Notes: generated by a model from the sequence alone, not told the origin. A stretch of 8,022 nucleotides of DNA from an uncultured bacterium (GCA_905215225.1 CAJMPM010000062.1:1-8022), one strand, 5' to 3'; shown: positions 1 through 5,253, counted from the first letter of the stretch. Made by a program: numbers and translations.

Positions 1-105
1 CGGCAAGGAGATATATTGCCAGACCGGAGGGGTCCCGGGGGCGGGAATCTGGGACTCCACGGTTCCTACACAAATGAGGATGGGACCCTCTCTGTGAGAG
101 CCTAG
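1..105 (+). other. Unidentified window-edge sequence, possibly the 3' end of a plus-strand gene
   Basis: Plus-strand frame 1 is open from the window edge to TAG at 103-105, and frame 2 is open to TGA at 95-97. Both minus-strand frames that I translated are also open, so openness says little in this GC-rich stretch. No frame gives a protein I recognise. The argument for a real plus-strand gene ending here is positional: a terminator-like hairpin begins 8 bases after the frame 1 stop. Identity unknown. Confidence 0.15.
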
Positions 106-112
106 AAAGAAC

Positions 113-150
113 AGGGCCGCGGCCCCCTATTAGAGCGGCCTTTCGGTTTT
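113..150 (+). terminator. Terminator-like hairpin at left edge
   Basis: GGCCGC at 115-120 pairs with GCGGCC at 135-140, with a G-T and an A-T pair extending the stem outward. The loop is 14 nt. On the plus strand the stem is followed by TTTCGGTTTT, a reasonable U-rich tail. On the minus strand the tail (CTGTTCTTTCT) is weaker, so the same hairpin may also stop transcripts of the XRE-type gene whose stop codon lies at 192-194. A second GGCCGC at 167-172 could compete for the same arm. Confidence 0.5.
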
Positions 151-191
151 CCAACGGTTAAGCTTCGGCCGCATTAATGGCTGTATACCCA

Positions 192-800
192 TTAGAAATG
201 GGACATAGCAGCGTTAACGAGTTCAAAAACGATTAGTCCAATAAGAGCCGCTGCGGCAAACTTGATGGCATTCGCAAGCTGTGGATGCTCATAAGCCCAG
301 CCCGTCCTCGTCTCTTCGCTGTCCGCCTTCTTTCCGTCCAAGAAGTCGGATATCTCTTGATACGTCACCAAATCATTCTTCTTCTTGATATGTTCCGCTG
401 CAAGCGCGCAGCACATTGCGCCAGCACCAAAGACGCCTGCCAACACCATCGTCGGAACGCACTGGACCATCCCCCACCCGTGGTTTTGTTGCCACATGAG
501 CCAGGCCATAGAGACGGTAAACGCAAGAAGCCCAGCCAACATCCCCGCACCCAAGCGATAGAGCGTGCCCCTATCGCGTTCAACCCTTTCTCTAATTATT
601 GAAATGTCGCCTTTAACAAGCTCGTCAATCGTTACATCCAGTTGTTCAGACAGCAGTAGGAGACTCTGGATGTCGGGGTACGTTTTACCGCGCTCCCAAT
701 TACTGATGGTCTGACGTGTTACAAAAATGCGCCTTGCAAGATCCTCCTGGGACAAACCAGCATCGAGTCGATACTGTTTAAGGTGTTTTGGCAGCTGCAT
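192..800 (-). CDS. XRE-family HTH regulator with three predicted transmembrane segments
   Basis: The protein has 202 residues. Residues about 5-61 are a Cro/CI-type helix-turn-helix: GLSQEDLARR (15-24), the recognition-helix region VTRQTISNWERGKTYP (27-42), then LLLLSEQLDVTIDEL (47-61). Hydrophobic segments follow at about 83-103, 111-135 and 175-198. A charged linker between the second and third (136-173) should lie in the cytoplasm if the DNA-binding end does. This HTH plus membrane-tail layout is known from Gram-positive regulators of unclear ligand. DNA binding is well supported; membrane attachment is inferred from hydropathy, and signal and targets are unknown. The start is backed by GAAGGGA six or so bases upstream of the ATG at 798-800. 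It lies alone downstream of the rplT terminator, so it probably has its own promoter, perhaps near the palindrome at 914-933. It looks accessory compared with its housekeeping neighbours. Confidence 0.88.
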   Translation of the reverse strand: MQLPKHLKQYRLDAGLSQEDLARRIFVTRQTISNWERGKTYPDIQSLLLLSEQLDVTIDELVKGDISIIRERVERDRGTLYRLGAGMLAGLLAFTVSMAWLMWQQNHGWGMVQCVPTMVLAGVFGAGAMCCALAAEHIKKKNDLVTYQEISDFLDGKKADSEETRTGWAYEHPQLANAIKFAAAALIGLIVFELVNAAMSHF

Positions 801-913
801 GGCGTTCCCTTCGAATGCATCTCAACTCTTATTGGGCGGCTACACAACGGAAGCCGGCAAGCAAAGCGTAATCCCAAAATCAAACCCATACGGATGGCTG
901 CGCGCAGATTAGA

Positions 914-933
914 GTGTCAAAAATCTTTGACAC
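914..933. promoter_or_regulatory. Perfect 8-bp inverted repeat, candidate operator of the XRE-type gene
   Basis: GTGTCAAA (914-921) and TTTGACAC (926-933) form a perfect inverted repeat around AATC. It lies about 114 bases upstream of the XRE-type start, in the only region where that gene's promoter can sit, and each arm contains the -35-like hexamer TTGACA on one strand or the other. A weak minus-strand pair, TTGCAA and TATGTG with 16-nt spacing, lies just upstream of it. I could not find a convincing -10 box after the repeat. Two-fold symmetry of this size suits a dimeric HTH protein, so autoregulation is a reasonable guess, not a demonstration. Confidence 0.4.
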
Positions 934-975
934 ATACGCTACCTGCTCTTTCTTGCAACTCGGACGCTATCGAAT

Positions 976-1006
976 TGATCGGTTTGGCTACGTCCCAAAT
1001 CGATCA
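976..1006. repeat. Imperfect 12-bp inverted repeat between rplT terminator and XRE-type gene
   Basis: TGATCGGTTTGG (976-987) pairs with CCAAATCGATCA (995-1006) with one G-T wobble and a 7-nt spacer. Neither strand has a T-run next to it, so it is not a normal terminator. It lies 43 bases from the palindrome at 914-933 and 20 bases beyond the rplT terminator stem. It may be a second operator or only a structured 3' trailer. Confidence 0.35.
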
Positions 1007-1020
1007 CATCCCTAATCAAT

Positions 1021-1056
1021 CAAAAAGGGGCGCTTCCGGATTGGAAGCGCCCCTTT
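1021..1056 (-). terminator. Intrinsic terminator of the infC-rpmI-rplT operon
   Basis: GGGGCGCTTCC (1027-1037) and GGAAGCGCCCC (1043-1053) form 11 perfect pairs around a 5-nt loop. Flanking AAA/TTT (1024-1026 and 1054-1056) extend this to 14. Read on the minus strand, the stem comes about 17 bases after the rplT stop codon and is followed by TTTTTG. The shape is textbook. Confidence 0.93.
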
Positions 1057-1072
1057 AAGATGCAAGAAGCAA

Positions 1073-1432
1073 TTAAGCCTCGAGGGCCTTCTTGGCGATG
1101 GCAGCCAGCTCGTTGAAGGACTCGATGTCCTCGTAAGCCATCTGAGCCAGGACCTTGCGGTCGAGCTCGATACCAGCGACCTTCAGGCCGTGCATGAACT
1201 GAGAGTAAGAGATGTCGTTCAGGCGAGCGGCAGCGTTGATGCGGGTGATCCAGAGAGAGCGGATCTCGCGCTTCTTGTTGCGGCGATCACGATACTGATA
1301 CTGCAGGGAGTGCTGGACCTGCTCTTTAGCATGCTTGTAAGTACGCGAAGCGGCACCGTAGTAACCCTTCGCACGGTGCATAACGGTACGGCGCTTCTTC
1401 TTGGCGGCAACAGCGCGCTTAATACGTGCCAT
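1073..1432 (-). CDS. rplT: 50S ribosomal protein bL20
   Basis: The protein has 119 residues, the usual L20 length. The N-terminus ARIKRAVAAKKKRRTVM and following AKGYYGAASRTYKHAKEQV are the conserved basic extension that penetrates 23S rRNA. RDRRNKKREIRSLWITRIN (48-66) and the C-terminal globular part with SYSQFMHGL and AGIELDRKVLAQMA are family hallmarks. L20 is an early 50S assembly protein, and in several bacteria it also represses its own operon by binding leader mRNA. The start at 1430-1432 is preceded by AGGAG with 10-nt spacing. It is the last gene of infC-rpmI-rplT, 46 bases after rpmI, and is closed by the terminator at 1021-1056. Nothing is unusual in the protein. Confidence 0.98.
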   Translation of the reverse strand: MARIKRAVAAKKKRRTVMHRAKGYYGAASRTYKHAKEQVQHSLQYQYRDRRNKKREIRSLWITRINAAARLNDISYSQFMHGLKVAGIELDRKVLAQMAYEDIESFNELAAIAKKALEA

Positions 1433-1478
1433 GTTCTATCAACTCCTAGACGGTAAAACGAAAAACGGGAACGCGAGC

Positions 1479-1670
1479 TTAGGCGAGACGCGACTTGATG
1501 ACCTTACGGTCGGCAGCGGCGATCTCGGTCTCCTGACGGAAGCCACGCTTACGCTTGGTGGACTTCTTGCTCAGGATGTGGCTCTTGAAAGCCTTGGCGC
1601 GCATAAGCTTGCCGGTACCAGTCTTGCGGAAACGCTTCTTGGTGCCGCTGTGGGACTTCATCTTAGGCAT
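1479..1670 (-). CDS. rpmI: 50S ribosomal protein bL35
   Basis: The 63-residue protein is within the normal range for L35. The start MPKMKSHSGTKKRFRKTGTG is the canonical L35 signature, followed by the basic stretch SKKSTKRKRGFRQE (34-47) and the ending ADRKVIKSRLA. L35 is a small, highly basic component of the large ribosomal subunit. The ATG at 1668-1670 has GGAG with 7-nt spacing. It sits between infC (32 bases upstream) and rplT (46 bases downstream), the standard order in bacteria, and is surely co-transcribed with both. No separate promoter or terminator is visible in either gap. Confidence 0.98.
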   Translation of the reverse strand: MPKMKSHSGTKKRFRKTGTGKLMRAKAFKSHILSKKSTKRKRGFRQETEIAAADRKVIKSRLA

Positions 1671-1702
1671 GAAATACTCCTTAATCGGTTACAGAACACT
1701 AG

Positions 1703-2257
1703 TTACTTGGTATCGCTTGCCGCTTTATCCTCATCAAAGGCGCCCTTAATCGGGGCGAGCAGCATAAGCATGTTACGGCCTTCCATCTTAGGCTTGGACT
1801 CGACCGTAGCGTAAGGCTTGAGATCCTCGGCGAGACGCTCGAGAACGTTAAGACCCTGCTCCGGGTGAGCCATCTCACGGCCGCGGAACATGATGGTGAT
1901 CTTAACGCGTGCGCCCTTCTTGAGGAAACGCAGAACGTGGCCCTTCTTGGTCTCGTAGTCGCCAACGTCGATCTTGGGTCGGAACTTCATTTCCTTGACC
2001 TCGACCTTGGACTGGTTCTTACGAGCAGCCTTGGCCTTCATGGCCTGCTGGTACTTGAACTTACCGTAGTCCATGACCTTGCAGACCGGCGGCTCCGCGT
2101 TGGGAGCGATCTCGACCAGGTCGAGACCCTGATCGTCAGCGACGCGCTGGGCATCGCGGATGGCGAACAGGCCGAGCTGAGAGCCATCGACGCCAATCAA
2201 ACGGCACGAAGATGCAGTAATCTCGTCGTTGATGCGGGTGTCATCAGACTTAGCTAT
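1703..2257 (-). CDS. infC: Translation initiation factor IF-3, probably with ATA start codon
   Basis: IF3 binds the 30S subunit, blocks premature 50S joining and rejects non-standard start codons. The N-domain begins near DTRINDEI and ends in the strongly conserved APNAEPPVCKVMDYGKFKY. A basic linker follows (MKAKAARKNQSKVEVKEMKF), then the C-domain with GRVKITIMFRGREM-like residues (here GARVKITIMFRGREMAHPEQG) and the ending MLMLLAPIKG. The first in-frame ATG (2270-2272) overlaps the Shine-Dalgarno GGAGG (2266-2270) and has no SD of its own. The GGAGG lies 8 bases before an in-frame ATA (2255-2257), which I take as the real start, giving 184 residues (189 from the ATG). Rare AUU-type starts are the known basis of IF3 self-control. 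The gene leads the operon with rpmI and rplT and follows a structured leader. Confidence 0.93.
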   Translation of the reverse strand: MAKSDDTRINDEITASSCRLIGVDGSQLGLFAIRDAQRVADDQGLDLVEIAPNAEPPVCKVMDYGKFKYQQAMKAKAARKNQSKVEVKEMKFRPKIDVGDYETKKGHVLRFLKKGARVKITIMFRGREMAHPEQGLNVLERLAEDLKPYATVESKPKMEGRNMLMLLAPIKGAFDEDKAASDTK

Positions 2258-2262
2258 TTTCC

Positions 2263-2319
2263 CTACCTCCATTCATAAAAAAATAACCCGGCGCTTCTTT
2301 GCAACCAGGTCGTACACAT
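2263..2319 (-). CDS. Possible 18-codon leader peptide ORF upstream of infC
   Basis: On the minus strand, ATG at 2317-2319 opens an 18-codon frame (MCTTWLQRSAGLFFYEWR) ending with TAG at 2263-2265, five bases before the proposed infC ATA start. GAGG (2326-2329) lies 6 bases upstream of the ATG, a workable SD, though it falls inside a small hairpin arm (2325-2339). The frame covers the whole terminator hairpin and its U-tract, so translation of it would change terminator folding and would bring ribosomes to the infC start. It could equally be chance, since short frames are common. Confidence 0.22.
   Translation of the reverse strand: MCTTWLQRSAGLFFYEWR
2277..2311 (-). terminator. Attenuator hairpin directly before the infC ribosome binding site
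   Basis: On the minus strand GACCUGG (2305-2311) pairs with CCGGGUU (2285-2291), including two G-U pairs. After a one-base bulge (2304), UGC (2301-2303) pairs with GCG (2292-2294) around an AAAGAA loop. The stem is followed by A and seven U residues (2277-2283). It sits about 7 bases upstream of the SD of infC, so it can only act as a conditional terminator in front of this operon. Confidence 0.6.
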
Positions 2320-2439
2320 AGACATCCTCGGTATGAGGAAGGGAATCTAGGTTGTATGACCAGTCAGCTGCTCATTGGCGCCAAAAGGTGGGAACCCTCG
2401 GGTTCCTCTTTAGGGCATTGCGGGAACAACGCCTTGCGA

Positions 2440-2448
2440 ATAATAACA
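2440..2448 (-). promoter_or_regulatory. Extended -10 promoter of the infC operon
   Basis: TGTTATTAT on the minus strand is a TGn extended -10 element with a 5/6 match to TATAAT. No good -35 box is present (best ATGTGA, 17-nt spacing, 3/6). It lies between the terminator of the tRNA-Leu and the first leader hairpin, placing the start site near 2433. An 8-bp imperfect inverted repeat (2443-2450 with 2456-2463) overlaps the -10 and spacer. Confidence 0.5.
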
Positions 2449-2478
2449 CGTACAGCGCGTTATCACATTACGTACTCG

Positions 2479-2505
2479 AAAAAGGGGGGAGGCCTTGACC
2501 CCCTT
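2479..2505 (-). terminator. Terminator of the tRNA-Leu transcript
   Basis: Minus-strand AAGGGGG (2499-2505) pairs with CCCCCTT (2482-2488) around a 10-nt loop and runs into TTTTT (2479-2483). It starts about 20 bases after the tRNA 3' end, separating the tRNA from the infC promoter. Confidence 0.8.
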
Positions 2506-2524
2506 GAACGCTCACTTGCATGTA

Positions 2525-2611
2525 TGGTGCCCGAGGCGAGACTCGAACTCGCACGTTGTTGCCAACGGTGGATTTTGAGTCCACTGCGTCTGCCAATTCC
2601 GCCACTCGGGC
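2525..2611 (-). tRNA. tRNA-Leu, anticodon CAA
   Basis: An 87-nt class II tRNA including an encoded CCA. The acceptor stem GCCCGAG (2605-2611) pairs with CUCGGGC (2529-2535), with discriminator A at 2528 and CCA at 2525-2527. The anticodon stem GUGGA/UCCAC encloses the loop CUCAAAA, so the anticodon is CAA (2575-2577) and reads UUG. The long variable arm GUUG-GCAA-CAAC and T arm GCGAG-UUCGAGU-CUCGC confirm a leucine isoacceptor. It lies 39 bases after the stop of the upstream transglutaminase-like gene and has its own terminator. Confidence 0.97.
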
Positions 2612-2627
2612 ACGCAATGCGTGAGTT

Positions 2628-2636
2628 AGTTTATCA
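2628..2636 (-). promoter_or_regulatory. Possible extended -10 promoter of tRNA-Leu
   Basis: TGATAAACT on the minus strand fits a TGn extended -10 (4/6 hexamer) and would start transcription near 2621, about 10 bases before the mature tRNA. No -35 match was found. The tRNA might instead be carried by read-through from the gene upstream. Confidence 0.3.
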
Positions 2637-2650
2637 CAGCTTTCTACCGA

Positions 2651-4084
2651 TTAGTCCGAAAATGGAACTTCGAGCATTTCGATGAGTTCGACCGTGCGGA
2701 GCATCTCGCGCTGACGGCATCCGCGACCGTCGACCGAAGCCTCACCCATCTGGTTATCGTAAGGGTCCTCGCGCATGCCGTCGAAAGAGGGCTCAAACTC
2801 TGCCTGGAATCGATTGTTGGCCACCATACGCCACGGGTCGAGATTGCCAAAGTAGTGACGGCGGCGCCACTCCTCCCCCATCCTGTGAGCAGAAGATCCA
2901 AATGACACGTCGGCGTTGAGCCAACCGGTCTGCGGCGTATAGAACTCTGCCCAGTCGTGCGACCCCACCGAATCGGGCGCAACGTACAGGCCGCTCTGCC
3001 AACGGGCAGGCACGCCCGCGATACGGCACATGGTGATAAACGTGAGCGCCATAACGCCGCAATCGCCGCGGAGCGAATGCGCACAGTCATCGGCAATAGA
3101 TCCCAAAAGCAAGTACGGCGGCTGATAGCGATAGTCGATATGCTGCGTCAGATAATCATAGATAGCACGAGCGCGATCGAGCGGATCCTCGAGTCCGTCA
3201 ACAACACCGGCCGTCAGCTGCTGCAGATACGGTGTGAATGCAATGTGCGGACGGTCCTCGGAGGTGTCCTCGGGCAGGGGCGCGTCCATACAGGGATGCG
3301 ATGGGAGCGCGCCACCATAGATATCGCAATAGGCGGCATCAATGTGATAGCGATAGGTCACCGAGAATGAATGTTCAGTCGAAGATGCCCAAGAGGCAGT
3401 ACGAGCCGAAACGTTTTCAGAGGCAACATTCCCCTCCGACGTCATATCGAGAACCTCGATATGAGACTGCTGGCGGCAGGCAGCGGCAACGGGTAGCCAC
3501 GCGCGAACAGCCTCTCCCTCCAGAGCACCGGGGACAGACACGGATGCCTTAAGCATGATGACGCGAGCCAACCCGTTTTGCGACTCCATCTCCCTGAGCA
3601 TCTGGTTACGCAGCGCGATGCCGTCCGTAGAATCGGGACGCAGGCCCGGAACCTCCTTGGGGTACACGCGAAGCGAATCGAGGAAGTTATCGAGAACAAA
3701 CAGCTCGCCATCGATAAAGCGCCAGTCAATTCGCTTACGATTAATCAGGTCATCAAACTGCTCTTCGGTAAACTCGGGCCACTCCTCGCGAATCATCGCA
3801 ATAGCCTGATCGCGCGACACCGAAAAATGAAGCGGCGTCTCAAGCATGCGATACCGCTCGGCACGAACACAAGCAGACAGCGAAGGCTCGGGGTTCTGCT
3901 CCAAAAGGCGATCGCAGGCAGCAACAGCCTGCGTCAAATACCCGGCATCCTTAAGACGAAGAATCTCAGGCGGTAGCCCAATATCGAGATGGCGAAAATC
4001 ATCACAGCAAACATCAACAGAGCAACCAACAGGGCCCTCGTCAATAACCTTCCCATCCGAAGGCAGCACATTAATAACAGCCAT
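2651..4084 (-). CDS. Transglutaminase-like cysteine protease-fold protein
   Basis: From the preferred start this is a 477-residue protein with no signal peptide or membrane segment, so probably cytoplasmic. The open frame extends upstream to an ATG at 4118-4120, but that ATG lacks an SD, whereas the ATG at 4082-4084 has GGAG with 6-nt spacing. Numbering from the longer frame, the C-terminal part holds a transglutaminase core: Cys354 in LRGDCGVMALTF, His388 in VGSHDWAEFY and Asp404 in WLNADVSFG, the complete Cys-His-Asp triad with RIAGVPARWQSG between. Residues 310-330 (EDPLDRARAIYDYLTQHIDY) are the usual lead-in helix. The N-terminal 300 residues, with an acidic helical region about 100-150 and a beta-rich region about 185-260, I do not recognise. 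Bacterial members may be proteases or amidases rather than crosslinkers; the substrate is unknown. Confidence 0.85.
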   Translation of the reverse strand: MAVINVLPSDGKVIDEGPVGCSVDVCCDDFRHLDIGLPPEILRLKDAGYLTQAVAACDRLLEQNPEPSLSACVRAERYRMLETPLHFSVSRDQAIAMIREEWPEFTEEQFDDLINRKRIDWRFIDGELFVLDNFLDSLRVYPKEVPGLRPDSTDGIALRNQMLREMESQNGLARVIMLKASVSVPGALEGEAVRAWLPVAAACRQQSHIEVLDMTSEGNVASENVSARTASWASSTEHSFSVTYRYHIDAAYCDIYGGALPSHPCMDAPLPEDTSEDRPHIAFTPYLQQLTAGVVDGLEDPLDRARAIYDYLTQHIDYRYQPPYLLLGSIADDCAHSLRGDCGVMALTFITMCRIAGVPARWQSGLYVAPDSVGSHDWAEFYTPQTGWLNADVSFGSSAHRMGEEWRRRHYFGNLDPWRMVANNRFQAEFEPSFDGMREDPYDNQMGEASVDGRGCRQREMLRTVELIEMLEVPFSD

Positions 4085-4224
4085 ACCAAACTCCAAGTCA
4101 TTAGAACTCTTGAAGCCCATTGTAACGAGATAAAAAAGAAAGCCCCAATAAAGGAACCCTCAACACCGATAAACGGTACCTATAAAAAAGAATTCAGCCT
4201 CGTAACTCTGCGGCGGTAAACGAA

Positions 4225-4317
4225 GGAAGCCCCGTCCCCCGGAGCTGTTTCCTTGGCGCGACTTCTGGCAAGGCCAGGTGAGCGCGAGGGAAACAGCGTA
4301 GGGGAAACGGGGCTTCC
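4225..4317. repeat. 93-nt imperfect hairpin between fba and the transglutaminase-like gene
   Basis: Nested inverted segments pair in order: 4225-4235 with 4307-4317 (11 perfect), CCCC 4236-4239 with GGGG 4301-4304, GCTGTTTCC 4244-4252 with 4289-4297 (9 perfect), CGCG 4257-4260 with 4283-4286, and CTGG 4265-4268 with CCAG 4274-4277 around a 5-nt apex. Read on the minus strand it begins about 21 bases after the fba stop and ends in TTCGTTT, so it could terminate fba. The length and layered design are more than a terminator needs. It may be a palindromic intergenic repeat unit or a stable 3' RNA structure. The remaining gap to the next gene (4085-4224) is AT-richer, with no clear promoter. Confidence 0.6.
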
Positions 4318-4337
4318 GGCGGGAAGTTTAGCGACGC

Positions 4338-5204
4338 TTACGCCTTGTTGACGGAGCCAAACTCCTCCATGAGCTCCTTGGTGCGGGCAACGATGTTGTC
4401 GCGGCCAGGCTTGAGGAGCTTGCGGGGGTCAAAGCCCTTGCCCTGCTGATCCTTGCCAGCCTCGATGTACTCGCGAACGCCCTTGGCGAAGACGAGCTGC
4501 AGGTCGGTGTTGACGTTGATCTTGGAGATACCCAGGGAGATGGCCTTCTTGATCTGATCCTCGGGGATGCCGGTGCCACCGTGCAGAACGAGGGGCAGGT
4601 CGCCGGTCTCGGCCTTGATCTCGCCCAGACGCTCGAAGGAAAGGCCAGCCCAGTCGGCGGGATACACGCCGTGGATGTTGCCGATGCCGCAGGCGAGGAA
4701 GTCGACGCCCAAGTCAGCGATCTGCTTGCACTCAGCAGGATCAGCGAGCTCGCCGCTGGAGGTCACGCCGTCCTCGGTGCCGCCGATGCCGCCGACCTCG
4801 GCCTCGATGGACATGCCCTTGGAGTGGGCAAGCTCAACGAGCTCCTTGGTGCGGTCGAGGTTAAGCTGGAAGGTCTCCTCGTGAGAGCCGTCATACATGA
4901 TGGACGTGAAGCCGGCCTCGATGCACTTGAAGCAGTCCTCGTAAGAACCGTGATCGAGGTGAAGGGCGACGGGAACGGTAACGCCCGTGGCCTCGACGGC
5001 AGCCTTGACCATGTCGGCGCAGACCTTGAAACCGCCCATCCACTTAGCGGCACCAGCGGTGCACTGAAGGATCAGCGGAGACTTGGCCTCCTCGGCGGCC
5101 TGGAGAATAGCCAGGGTCCACTCGAGGTTGTTGGTGTTGAAGGCACCGAGACCGTACTTGCCGGCCTCGGCCTTCTTGAGCATGTCTGCTGCGTTGACGA
5201 GCAT
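4338..5204 (-). CDS. fba: Class II fructose-1,6-bisphosphate aldolase
   Basis: A 288-residue zinc-dependent aldolase that splits fructose-1,6-bisphosphate into dihydroxyacetone phosphate and glyceraldehyde-3-phosphate, and the reverse in gluconeogenesis. It begins MLVNAADMLKKAEAGKYGLG. LHLDHGS (81-87) gives the catalytic Asp84 and zinc ligand His85. EAEVGGIGGTEDG (134-146) gives the conserved acidic residues. GNIHGVY (175-181) and LVLHGGTGIP (206-214) give zinc ligands His178 and His208. KINVNTDLQ (228-236) is the phosphate-binding end. An open frame runs 32 codons further upstream, but AGGAGG (5213-5218) with 8-nt spacing fixes the start at 5202-5204. Length and motifs match the FbaA-like branch; the related tagatose-bisphosphate aldolases are the main alternative. 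It is transcribed alone from a promoter just upstream. Confidence 0.96.
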   Translation of the reverse strand: MLVNAADMLKKAEAGKYGLGAFNTNNLEWTLAILQAAEEAKSPLILQCTAGAAKWMGGFKVCADMVKAAVEATGVTVPVALHLDHGSYEDCFKCIEAGFTSIMYDGSHEETFQLNLDRTKELVELAHSKGMSIEAEVGGIGGTEDGVTSSGELADPAECKQIADLGVDFLACGIGNIHGVYPADWAGLSFERLGEIKAETGDLPLVLHGGTGIPEDQIKKAISLGISKINVNTDLQLVFAKGVREYIEAGKDQQGKGFDPRKLLKPGRDNIVARTKELMEEFGSVNKA

Positions 5205-5244
5205 AAAAGAAACCTCCTGTAAGGTTGCTCCGATAACGCCTGAG

Positions 5245-5253
5245 ATTTTACCA
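5245..5253 (-). promoter_or_regulatory. Extended -10 promoter of fba
   Basis: TGGTAAAAT on the minus strand is a TGn extended -10 with a 5/6 hexamer. The -35 region is poor (TTTATG, 16-nt spacing). The start site would fall near 5238, giving a leader of about 34 nt with the strong AGGAGG. It lies inside the upstream extension of the fba open frame, which is further reason to discard that extension. Confidence 0.55.

Larger units (their letters stand above)
2258..2433 (-). promoter_or_regulatory. Structured infC operon leader RNA
   Basis: If transcription starts near 2433, the leader is about 175 nt. In 5' to 3' order it can form: a 7-bp hairpin (2427-2433 with 2414-2420, loop 2421-2426); a 6-7-bp hairpin built on GGAACCC/GGGTTCC (2391-2406); a longer stem joining 2353-2361 with 2308-2316 (eight of nine pairs) that encloses a 5-bp hairpin at 2325-2339; and a terminator (2285-2311). 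The last two structures share bases 2308-2311 and cannot coexist. Leaders of infC-rpmI-rplT in Bacillales are known to be attenuated in response to L20; whether this one senses L20, IF3 or translation is not shown by the sequence. Confidence 0.6.

Noticed and set aside
727..1058. Short plus-strand frames over the XRE-type 5' end and its upstream gap
   Set aside because: No ribosome binding site, no family resemblance, and they cross the rplT terminator.
2381..2424. T-box-like sequence on the plus strand (AAGGTGGGAACC followed by a hairpin and TCTTT)
   Set aside because: It does not match the T-box core TGGNACC, no plus-strand gene follows, and the region is explained as the minus-strand infC leader.
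4581..5222. A 213-codon plus-strand open frame opposite fba
   Set aside because: It is antisense to a fully conserved aldolase in a GC-rich gene, lacks an SD and has no recognisable product.
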